Program-made: the position numbers and the translations under genes
The notes under the pieces: generated by a model
What the model saw: only the letters and a program-made list of their open reading frames with translations
The model's database searches: none
What the model was told of the DNA's origin: nothing
Assembly (NCBI GenBank): GCA_037968835.1
Contig: JBBKWG010000027.1
Location: 1-12,906 of the forward strand
Direction: 5' to 3'
DNA: 12,906 nucleotides
From: JBBKWG01 sp037968835
Lineage (GTDB): Bacteria > Pseudomonadota > Alphaproteobacteria > Rhodobacterales > Rhodobacteraceae
Part shown: piece by piece, positions 6,836-12,906 of the stretch
Layout of the letters: each line of letters opens with the position of its first letter
Numbering within the stretch: position 1 is the stretch's first letter

Positions 6836-7755
6836 CGGGCGACCCACCCCTGAGTGCGCGGTTATCGGATGTTTTCTGGCGACATCCGCGCTTGCTGCTG
6901 GCGGTGTTGCTGGCGCCACCGCTGCTTTGGCTGGGGGTGATCTATGTCGGCTCGCTTCTTGCCCTACTGGTCCAGAGCTTCTTTTCGATCGACGAATTCT
7001 CGGGGTTGATCAACTATGAGCTGACCCTGAAAACCTATGCCGAATTACTGCGCCCGGCGAATTTCGACATCATTCTACGCACCACTTTGATGGCCGCCTG
7101 CGTCACCATAGCGGCGGCGATCATTGCTTTCCCCATCGCCTATTACGCCGCGCGCTATGCACGGGGCCGGATGAAAGCGTTCTTCTATCTGGGCGTCATG
7201 CTGCCGCTCTGGTCCAGTTATCTGGTCAAGGTTTATGCTTGGAAACTGATCCTGGCCAAGGAAGGCATTCTTAGCTGGGCCGTCGATGGCGTAGGTGCGT
7301 CGCCCTTGCTGATTGCGATACTTGCGCTGCCGGTGGTCGGAGGTAGTTCGCTTTCGGTCAGCTATATCGGGACTTTTCTGGTTTTCCTTTATGTCTGGCT
7401 GCCGTTCATGATCCTGCCGATGCAGGCGTCTCTGGAGCGCGTGCCCCAAAATTTGATTGAGGCCTCGCATGACCTTGGCGGGCGGCCCGGTCAAACCTTG
7501 CGCTATGTGATCCTGCCGCTGGCGCTGCCAGGGATCATCGCGGGGTCGATCTTTACATTCTCGCTGACACTGGGCGACTACATTATCCCTCAGATTATCG
7601 GCTCGTCCCGGTTGTTCATCGGTCAAGCGGTCTTTGCACATCAAGGCACGGCGGGAAACATTCCGCTAGCGGCAGCTTTCGCGGTCGTGCCGATAGTCAT
7701 AATGGGTCTTTATCTGTGGGCGGCCAAGCGGAAGGGGGCATTCGATGCACTCTGA
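6832..7755 (+). CDS. ydcU: ABC transporter permease 1, polyamine type (YdcU/PotB-like)
   Basis: A 307-residue inner-membrane subunit of the MetI-like (BPD_transp_1) family. Hydrophobic segments lie near 20-50, 86-108, 115-130, 158-170, 178-197, 228-247 and 276-297. The EAA loop that docks on the ATPase reads LIEASHDLGGRPGQTLRYVILPLALPG (208-234). The pattern LGDYIIPQIIG (247-257) is typical of PotB-like permeases. The start at 6832 follows GGAGG (6823-6827) and overlaps the ATPase stop; the 3' end overlaps the next permease by 11 nt. With permease 2 it forms the heterodimeric channel. Confidence 0.92.
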   Translation: MTGDPPLSARLSDVFWRHPRLLLAVLLAPPLLWLGVIYVGSLLALLVQSFFSIDEFSGLINYELTLKTYAELLRPANFDIILRTTLMAACVTIAAAIIAFPIAYYAARYARGRMKAFFYLGVMLPLWSSYLVKVYAWKLILAKEGILSWAVDGVGASPLLIAILALPVVGGSSLSVSYIGTFLVFLYVWLPFMILPMQASLERVPQNLIEASHDLGGRPGQTLRYVILPLALPGIIAGSIFTFSLTLGDYIIPQIIGSSRLFIGQAVFAHQGTAGNIPLAAAFAVVPIVIMGLYLWAAKRKGAFDAL

Positions 7756-8551
7756 CACCGCGCCATGGGGGCTGAAACTCGCCGCACTCGCAGGTCTGGC
7801 GTTCCTACACCTGCCGATCCTACTGATTTTCGTCTATGCCTTCACAACCGAGGATCGCACTTATCAATGGCCGCCTCCCGGGCTGACGCTGGACTGGTTC
7901 GCCGTGACTTGGAACCGTCCGGACGTTTGGCAGGCGATGGGGCTTTCACTGCGGGTTGCCGCCGTTTCGACGTTGCTTGCGCTGCTGCTGGGAACGCTGT
8001 GCGCAAGTGCTGTCAGCCGAGCGGGCTTCTTTGGGCGCGAGGCGTTATCCCTTCTGGTGATACTGCCCATCGCACTGCCCGGGATAATCACCGGGATTGC
8101 TTTGCGCTCGGCCTTCAACCTCGGGGACATCTCGTTCTCGACGATCACCATCGTGATGGGTCACGCGACCTTCTGCATCGTTGTGGTCTACAACAATGTG
8201 GTGGCCCGGTTCCGCCGTCTTTCGGGCTCGATGCTCGAAGCATCTGCTGATCTGGGCGCGACCGGCTTCCAGACACTGCGCCACATCGTGCTACCGAACA
8301 TTGCCACTGCGCTGCTGGCGGGTGGCATGCTGGCCTTCGCGCTGAGTTTTGACGAGGTGATTGTGACCACTTTCACCGCCGGTCAGCAGCAGACCTTGCC
8401 TATCTGGATGCTGGAGGAACTGGTGCGGCCACGCCAGCGACCGGTAACGAACGTCGTCGCCATGGTGGTCGTGATCGTGACCTTCCTGCCAATTCTGGCA
8501 GCCTACTACCTGACCCGCGGCGGAGCCGAGACTGCGGGCGGCGCCAAGTGA
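7745..8551 (+). CDS. ydcV: ABC transporter permease 2, polyamine type (YdcV/PotC-like)
   Basis: A 268-residue MetI-like inner-membrane permease. Hydrophobic segments lie near 11-33, 67-90, 100-120, 131-150, 184-203 and 235-255. The EAA loop reads MLEASADLGATGFQTLRHIVLPNI (163-186), and SFDEVIVTTF (201-210) is characteristic of PotC-like subunits. It overlaps the end of ydcU by 11 nt, so translation is probably coupled, and ends 20 nt before the dehydrogenase start. It pairs with the upstream permease. Confidence 0.92.
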   Translation: MHSDTAPWGLKLAALAGLAFLHLPILLIFVYAFTTEDRTYQWPPPGLTLDWFAVTWNRPDVWQAMGLSLRVAAVSTLLALLLGTLCASAVSRAGFFGREALSLLVILPIALPGIITGIALRSAFNLGDISFSTITIVMGHATFCIVVVYNNVVARFRRLSGSMLEASADLGATGFQTLRHIVLPNIATALLAGGMLAFALSFDEVIVTTFTAGQQQTLPIWMLEELVRPRQRPVTNVVAMVVVIVTFLPILAAYYLTRGGAETAGGAK

Positions 8552-8558
8552 CATTTCT

Positions 8559-8565
8559 AGGGAGA
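8559..8565 (+). promoter_or_regulatory. Ribosome-binding site that fixes the patD start
   Basis: AGGGAGA ends 6 nt before the ATG at 8572. A GTG at 8548 in the same frame would add eight residues but has no such signal and overlaps the ydcV stop, so 8572 is preferred. It gives a protein of 474 residues, the length I recall for E. coli YdcW. Confidence 0.7.
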
Positions 8566-8571
8566 CATAAG

Positions 8572-9996
8572 ATGCAGACCAAACACCTGATCAATGGCGA
8601 GTTCGTCGACGGGACCGAGCATGCCGAGGCTATTTTGAACCCCCGCACCGGAAAGACCATCCTCGATCTGCCCGAAGCTTCTGTTGAGCAGGTCGCAGCC
8701 GCGGTTGCCGGTGCGTCAGATGCGCTGGACGCGTGGTCGCGCACCACCCCGGCGGATCGTGCCGCGGCCCTGCTGCGAATTGCCGGCCGGATCGAGGCCG
8801 AAGGCGATGATTTCGGCAAGCTTGAGGCACTGAACTGCGGCAAGCCGGTGAACGCGGCCATCAACGACGAGATTCCGGCCATCGTCGACACATATCGGTA
8901 TTTCGCGGGGGCCGTCCGAAACATGCACGGGCCACTGGCGGGCGAATATATGGAAGGGCACACCTCGATGGTCCGGCGCGACCCTGTTGGGGTTATCGCG
9001 TCAGTAGCGCCATGGAATTATCCACTGATGATGATGGCGTGGAAGCTGGCACCGGCGTTGGCGGGGGGCAATACAGTGGTGTTCAAGCCATCGGAACAGA
9101 CTCCGCTGACGGCGCTGAAATTTGCGACGATCCTTGCCGAGGAACTGCCCAAGGGTGTCGTCAACATCGTCACTGGGCGCGGTGAAACGGTGGGAGAGGC
9201 GCTGGTAAATCACCCGAAGGTGGACATGATTTCGCTGACCGGCGACGTTGCGACCGGCAAGAAGATGTTGCAGGCGGCGTCAAAGTCAGTGAAGCGCACG
9301 CATCTGGAGCTTGGTGGCAAGGCGCCCGTCATCGTATTTGACGACGCCGATATCTCGGAAGTGGTCGCGGGCCTGCGCGCCTTTGGCTATTACAATGCAG
9401 GTCAGGATTGTACTGCTGCCTGCCGGATATATGCCTCGGAAAAGACCTACGACAAGCTAGTGGCCGACCTGACCTCGGCCGTGGGTGAGATCACCTACGC
9501 GCGCGACGACGATTCCGAGAATGAAATCGGCCCGCTGATTTCCGCGCGTCAACGCGAGCGAGTGGCGAGCTTCGTGGACCGCGCCCGCGGTCTGAGCCAT
9601 ATCGAGATAACGACGGGCGGCAACGTGCATGGCGAGAACGGATTCTACTATACTCCGACGGTGATTGCAGGCGCGCGACAGGAAGACGAGATCGTGCAGC
9701 GCGAAGTCTTCGGCCCCGTCATATCGATCACTCCGTTCAGCGATGTCGATCAGGCCGTGGCTTGGGCGAATGACAGCGATTATGGCTTGGCTTCTTCAAT
9801 CTGGACCAAGGATGTCGGACGCGCAATGGCAACGGCGGCGCGGCTTCGATACGGCTGCACTTGGGTGAACACCCACTTCATGCTTGTCAACGAGATGCCC
9901 CATGGTGGAATGAAACGCTCGGGGTACGGCAAGGATATGTCGATGTATTCACTGGAGGATTATACCGTCGTGCGCCACGTCATGGTGAAGCACTAG
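8572..9996 (+). CDS. patD: Gamma-aminobutyraldehyde dehydrogenase (PatD/YdcW)
   Basis: A 474-residue cytoplasmic NAD-dependent aldehyde dehydrogenase that oxidises 4-aminobutyraldehyde (or its ring form, 1-pyrroline) to GABA in putrescine breakdown. The opening MQTKHLINGE and the ending SLEDYTVVRHVMVKH closely match what I know of E. coli YdcW, as do EGHTSMVRRDPVGV and FGYYNAGQDCTAACRIYA. Expected catalytic residues are present: N149 (PWNYP), K172 (FKPSE), E246 (LELGGK) and nucleophile C280 (QDCTAA). One cofactor-loop position differs: LTGD at 222-225 where many relatives have TGS. It is the last gene of the transporter operon, mirroring ydcSTUVW, so the imported polyamine is probably consumed by this route. 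The transaminase that makes the aldehyde is not in the window. Confidence 0.93.
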   Translation: MQTKHLINGEFVDGTEHAEAILNPRTGKTILDLPEASVEQVAAAVAGASDALDAWSRTTPADRAAALLRIAGRIEAEGDDFGKLEALNCGKPVNAAINDEIPAIVDTYRYFAGAVRNMHGPLAGEYMEGHTSMVRRDPVGVIASVAPWNYPLMMMAWKLAPALAGGNTVVFKPSEQTPLTALKFATILAEELPKGVVNIVTGRGETVGEALVNHPKVDMISLTGDVATGKKMLQAASKSVKRTHLELGGKAPVIVFDDADISEVVAGLRAFGYYNAGQDCTAACRIYASEKTYDKLVADLTSAVGEITYARDDDSENEIGPLISARQRERVASFVDRARGLSHIEITTGGNVHGENGFYYTPTVIAGARQEDEIVQREVFGPVISITPFSDVDQAVAWANDSDYGLASSIWTKDVGRAMATAARLRYGCTWVNTHFMLVNEMPHGGMKRSGYGKDMSMYSLEDYTVVRHVMVKH

Positions 9997-10151
9997 GGTC
10001 GATCTGGTTTGCACTTGAACAGCTTCTGGGCAAGATTCCGCAGTCCCACGATCTCGGAAAGAACTATCACGTCGCCACGGCTGAAATGCGATCTGACGAT
10101 GTTTGAATCTGCCTTCGAACCGAAACGATCAACGCGCGAGTTCGTGCCACC
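9997..10151. other. Gap between patD and the ATP-grasp gene
   Basis: This 155-bp stretch has no convincing gene, terminator or ribosome-binding site. On the minus strand about 10135-10085 reads DRFGSKADSNIVRSHFS, a phrase resembling short spurious proteins I have seen in many alphaproteobacterial genomes. It may therefore be a copy of a dispersed non-coding repeat. This rests on memory, not on a search. Confidence 0.25.
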
Positions 10152-11105
10152 ATGCTGACAATGGACAAACTCATCATTGGCACCGTGCGTGTCGCGGTGC
10201 TCGTAACACATCCCAGGTTGAGCCTCTGGTATTGGAAAAAAGACCACCAGCGCCTGATGCCAAATCCGGCGGCTCCAAAAACAATGAACGAGAAGTTCTT
10301 CTGGAGAAAGATTTTCGACAGAAATCCAGAGTTTACAGTGGTTTCGGACAAAATTGCCGTCCGGGAATGGCTGGAAGACAGACAAATACCTGTTCAGGCT
10401 CCATCTATCCGTTGGACGGGCCGCGACGCCGCGAAAATACCCGACGCATTGCTTGCGCATGGAGCGGCAGTGAAGGCCAACCATGGGAGCGGAACAAACG
10501 TTATCTTGCGCTCGAAACCCGAGGATCGGAGGGCTTTCAATCGGCGGGTGAACCGCTTCTTGAAAAAACCTCAGGGTCGCAAGAGATTGGAGTGGGGATA
10601 TTTCGGGATTGATCGCCGCCTTACCGTCGAGGAACTACTTCCAAACGTCACAGCCGAATTCAAATTCTACACCTTTGGCGAGAGGGTCGAGAGACTTGTG
10701 GTGATCTATGACCGTTTTGGCGAGATGTCTGCGGATGTGTGGTTGCCGGATAGATCATGCGGATGGAAACTACACGAGGGAGAGGCTGCGGTGTCGTCAC
10801 GCCGCGGAAACAAATCTTTGCCCAACACAACCGAACAAGCCGAATCCATTGCGCGTCACATCGGAAAATATTTCGATCATATGCGCGTCGATATCCTTAC
10901 GGATGGATCAGAAATTTGGTTCAGTGAGCTCACTGTCTACAATATGTCCGGACATCATCCAAGCGTGGGGGATGATCCCGAACAGACGCTGAACACCTCT
11001 TGGGACTTGCGTGAAAGCTGGTTCTTGAAATCAAGCCAGAAAGGGTGGCGACGCATGTACGCGCAGGCACTCCGAAATGAATTGGATGGGCACGGAGACC
11101 GCTAG
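10152..11105 (+). CDS. TupA-like ATP-grasp protein (polysaccharide/teichuronopeptide type)
   Basis: A 317-residue protein matching the TupA-like ATP-grasp family, usually found in surface polysaccharide loci and thought to form amide links by ATP-driven ligation. Signatures in order: TMNEKFFWRK (44-53), VSDKIAVREWL (64-74), VKANHGSGTN (107-116, nucleotide-binding loop), TVEELLP (158-164), AEFKFYTFGE (168-177), YDRF (186-189), MRVDIL (244-249) and FSELTVYNMSGHHP (257-270), whose E259 is the likely metal ligand. The position of NEK and the length fit the family. The start is uncertain: the ATGs at 10152 and 10161 both lack a clear Shine-Dalgarno sequence, and the first 20 residues look atypical. 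It converges with the POTRA-protein gene. The actual substrate is unknown. Confidence 0.75.
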   Translation: MLTMDKLIIGTVRVAVLVTHPRLSLWYWKKDHQRLMPNPAAPKTMNEKFFWRKIFDRNPEFTVVSDKIAVREWLEDRQIPVQAPSIRWTGRDAAKIPDALLAHGAAVKANHGSGTNVILRSKPEDRRAFNRRVNRFLKKPQGRKRLEWGYFGIDRRLTVEELLPNVTAEFKFYTFGERVERLVVIYDRFGEMSADVWLPDRSCGWKLHEGEAAVSSRRGNKSLPNTTEQAESIARHIGKYFDHMRVDILTDGSEIWFSELTVYNMSGHHPSVGDDPEQTLNTSWDLRESWFLKSSQKGWRRMYAQALRNELDGHGDR

Positions 11106-11117
11106 GAGCACTGCTCC
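11105..11117. repeat. Small hairpin at the ATP-grasp stop codon
   Basis: GGAGC-ACT-GCTCC starts on the last base of the stop codon. It is a 5-bp GC-rich stem with a 3-nt loop and no T-tract, at best a weak terminator. The remaining convergent gap to 11327 holds one 10-bp palindrome, CGCCTAGGCG (11178-11187), and no gene or RNA that I can recognise. Confidence 0.25.
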
Positions 11118-11327
11118 AGTCGCCACCCGCGAGTCTTACCGGCCCGCATTGCAGTCGTCTTGTCATGGAGAATTCGGCGCCTAGGCGAACGGTCATCCAG
11201 AAGTTAGAACTCCGATTCCGGGAAGCATTGTCTAACGAGCGCACAAAATAACCAAATAGGGGTCGATGTTTGTCTGCCAAAGTCAAATTGGATTGCTCTG
11301 ACTACCCCGGTTGAAATGCTCGTTTGC

Positions 11328-12407
11328 CTAGAGGAGAAAACCGTAAAGCCGCTCCAAAATCATCAGACCCGAAACTCCGATCATCAACATTACTGCAGTA
11401 GAAAGAGCGCGGCGCACTGCGGTGTGCGACCAATAGGAAGTGACACGAACGCATTCAAGCAAGACAATCATGAGCATTGTCACGATAAGTCGAGTAGGGC
11501 CTACGCCGCTGCTTTGGGCAAGTGCGACCGGATCCGGAGCACGGTCTCGCAATTGAACGATGACATCAATATGCCCGGTAGCATTCGGCTCGTCCGCCAG
11601 TTCGATCCGGACACGGCGAAACAAATTGGAACGTTCGAGGGCGGTCTGAAGTGCATCGATTGCGGTGATGCTGTAAGGACTTCCGCTTTCAAATGGGACC
11701 AGCGCTTGCACTTGAGCGTTAGCGACTTGAGTTGAGTCTCTGAACGTCACCTCTCCGAACAACAATTGGGTGCCGGGTTGCACGGATACCACCACTCCGG
11801 CCGTTCGCGTTTGCGGGTCAACACTGATTATTGGATCTGCAACAGATGCCATTCCGTACGCAGATTCGCGCAATTGAAAGAGAACGCCTCTGGTGATGTC
11901 GCGCATTACTTCTTTCGTAGCATTCTTTCCGACCGTCTCAGAGCTAAAAAGGTTAAGTCCAAGCGTGAGATTCTCCGGCATCTCAGACGGAAGGCCATCA
12001 ACCCGAATCCATCCGACCCGGTAGAGCCGCCCAGGTACGGGTTTCAGCCGGAGTGGAGATTCTTCTGTGGCGTCGCCATCGGTGTAGATTCGGGCCTCCA
12101 GATATCCAAGCGAAACCATAATATTAGTCATTCTGCGAATTTCTGCAGTGATTTCCGCAGCGATATCAACCTCCTCGGCAAGATCAAGCAGCAAAGGTAG
12201 CGTGGACCTTTCGGCAAGAATGCTCGCCAGCTCGGGCTCCTGTACTGGCTCAACCATTACGCGACTGGCAGCGGTGGCTCCATGACCCGAACACACGATT
12301 GCCAACACGAGGGCAACCGCCATAATCCTGAGCGGTTCCAATCTGTTGAACCAATCAGTCGACGGCACATGACCCTGGTCGATCAATGGTTTACTGACTG
12401 GGAACAT
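11328..12407 (-). CDS. TamA-like protein with three POTRA-like segments, no beta-barrel, two C-terminal hydrophobic helices
   Basis: A 359-residue protein from ATG 12407. A hydrophobic segment (about 29-47, MAVALVLAIVCSGHGATAAS) acts as signal or anchor. Three POTRA-like units follow: about 55-127 (with SLGYLEARIYTD), about 128-212 (starting RLYRVGWIRVDGLP, ending VVVSVQPG), and about 213-288 (starting TQLLFGEVTF, with SGSPYSITAIDALQTALERSNLFRRVRIEL). These match the periplasmic part of TamA/BamA-type proteins in order. A true TamA continues into a 16-strand barrel. Here the chain instead ends with hydrophobic segments near 306-322 and 334-352 and the tail RLYGFLL. It may thus be an inner-membrane-tethered periplasmic scaffold. 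GTG 12479 (383 residues) and ATG 12323 are alternative starts; GAAAGA lies 4 nt before 12407. It is convergent with the ATP-grasp gene and divergent from the GNAT-like gene. Function unknown. Confidence 0.65.
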   Translation of the reverse strand: MFPVSKPLIDQGHVPSTDWFNRLEPLRIMAVALVLAIVCSGHGATAASRVMVEPVQEPELASILAERSTLPLLLDLAEEVDIAAEITAEIRRMTNIMVSLGYLEARIYTDGDATEESPLRLKPVPGRLYRVGWIRVDGLPSEMPENLTLGLNLFSSETVGKNATKEVMRDITRGVLFQLRESAYGMASVADPIISVDPQTRTAGVVVSVQPGTQLLFGEVTFRDSTQVANAQVQALVPFESGSPYSITAIDALQTALERSNLFRRVRIELADEPNATGHIDVIVQLRDRAPDPVALAQSSGVGPTRLIVTMLMIVLLECVRVTSYWSHTAVRRALSTAVMLMIGVSGLMILERLYGFLL

Positions 12408-12505
12408 CGTTCTTTCTATAGTAACACGGCATCTGGACTCTACGCGCCGTGCCGGATCTCGAAAACTGGGTTGCACCACCGGACCTGTCGTAAATGTCTC
12501 GAAGT

Positions 12506-12534
12506 TAAGTATTAATATCCGTTGGTAATGTCAA
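12506..12534 (-). promoter_or_regulatory. Weak candidate promoter for the POTRA-protein gene
   Basis: A perfect TTGACA lies on the minus strand at 12534-12529. At 17 bp the -10 position reads TACTTA (12511-12506), a poor match, although the surroundings are AT-rich. The divergent gap 12408-12572 shows no better signal for either gene. Confidence 0.2.
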
Positions 12535-12572
12535 AGTGTAGTTTCTTACTGTTTTTATTCTGGAATGAAGAC

Positions 12573-12906
12573 ATGAATTCGACCGGTCCGATTATAAAAG
12601 ATATCGTGTCTCCCGTTCCAGCAGAGGATTGGGATAGAATCTATTACCGCGATAATTATTCAATGCCGACTCAGTCCACCATTTGGGCTAACACGATTGT
12701 TAATTCCACTGGGTTTATTGACTGCAGCCGATTGTACAAATTTTCTGATGGGAGCGAAGCTATATTGCCGCTTTTCTCAAAACGCCTCAGCCCGCGACCA
12801 TTCAGGATCATGATGTCGCCGCCTGCAGCTTGGGGGTTTGGTGGAACGATTTCGACAGAACCGCTAACGGCTACCCACGTCAGAGTCATTTTGGATGATT
12901 GCGCAA
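12573..12906 (+). CDS. FemAB/BioF2-type GNAT-fold protein, N-terminal part (runs off the window)
   Basis: The 111 visible codons resemble the first half of acetyltransferase-like proteins of the FemAB/CelD/Mig-14 type found in cell-wall and polysaccharide loci. Features seen: an aromatic-rich start with WDRIYYRDNYS (20-30), a QSTIWA box (35-39 region), GFIDCSRLYKFSDG (47-60), a hydrophobic ILPLF strand, SPPAAWGFGGTIS (82-94) and LTATHVRVILDD (98-109). The ATG at 12573 is the only reasonable start, with GGAATGAAG just upstream as a weak ribosome-binding site. The catalytic half lies beyond the window, so acyl or aminoacyl donor cannot be named. The codons are visibly richer in A and T than in the nag and ydc blocks, consistent with transfer. 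Confidence 0.6.
   Translation, partial: MNSTGPIIKDIVSPVPAEDWDRIYYRDNYSMPTQSTIWANTIVNSTGFIDCSRLYKFSDGSEAILPLFSKRLSPRPFRIMMSPPAAWGFGGTISTEPLTATHVRVILDDCA

Noticed and set aside
4621..8551. ABC system read as the uptake route for amino sugars because it follows nagA
   Set aside because: The subunits are of the polyamine (YdcS/PotD) class and the operon ends in PatD, which fits polyamines; the 238-bp gap argues for a separate unit.
9993..10484. 163-codon minus-strand reading frame across the patD end and the ATP-grasp gene
   Set aside because: Most of it is antisense to the ATP-grasp gene; no domain seen. Only the gap portion was kept as a possible repeat remnant.
11178..11187. 10-bp perfect palindrome CGCCTAGGCG
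   Set aside because: Single occurrence noticed, too short and without context to call an operator or attachment site.
11203..11236. GTTAGA ... TCTAAC inverted pair in the convergent gap
   Set aside because: Six-base arms around a 22-base loop are expected by chance and no T-tract follows.
10930..11286. 118-codon minus-strand reading frame at the ATP-grasp 3' end
   Set aside because: It covers the conserved C-terminus of the ATP-grasp gene on the other strand and has no recognisable domain or start signal.
11766..12200. 144-codon plus-strand reading frame inside the POTRA-protein gene
   Set aside because: Its opposite strand encodes the ordered POTRA-like segments; the plus-strand protein has no recognisable domain.

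Overview
The window looks like a GC-rich chromosomal stretch from an alphaproteobacterium, most likely of the Rhodobacteraceae/Roseobacter type. The grounds are codon choice, ATGA start/stop overlaps and the kinds of proteins encoded. No phage, CRISPR array, rRNA or tRNA was seen. It divides into three blocks.

Block 1 (1-4382) is an amino-sugar and cell-wall-sugar salvage locus. A minus-strand MurQ-like etherase gene, cut off by the window edge, diverges from a tightly packed plus-strand operon. That operon encodes a BadF/BcrA-family amino-sugar kinase, a GntR/HutC-type regulator, a two-SIS-domain GlcN-6-P deaminase (NagB-II type) and GlcNAc-6-P deacetylase (NagA). Read together they give MurNAc-6-P -> GlcNAc-6-P -> GlcN-6-P -> Fru-6-P, with the kinase feeding in free (N-acetyl)glucosamine. 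The 270-bp divergent region carries two pairs of an 8-bp word, AAAGGTAT. Each pair is an 11-bp-phased direct repeat pointing towards one of the two genes. It is a likely shared operator for the regulator encoded in the operon.

Block 2 (4621-9996) is a complete polyamine-type ABC transporter operon in the order of E. coli ydcSTUVW: periplasmic binding protein, ATPase, two permeases, and a 474-residue gamma-aminobutyraldehyde dehydrogenase (PatD/YdcW). It probably imports putrescine or a related compound and oxidises the aldehyde made from it towards GABA. A 238-bp gap with two inverted repeats separates it from nagA, so it is probably its own transcription unit.

Block 3 (about 10150-12906) looks like an accessory cell-surface region with weaker start signals and more AT-rich stretches. 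It has a TupA-like ATP-grasp protein (+), a convergent TamA-like protein with three POTRA-like segments (-), and the first 111 codons of a FemAB/BioF2-type GNAT-fold protein (+). The TamA-like protein has no outer-membrane barrel and ends in two hydrophobic helices. These families are often found with surface polysaccharides or envelope assembly. The barrel-less POTRA protein and its neighbours are the least conventional part of the window.
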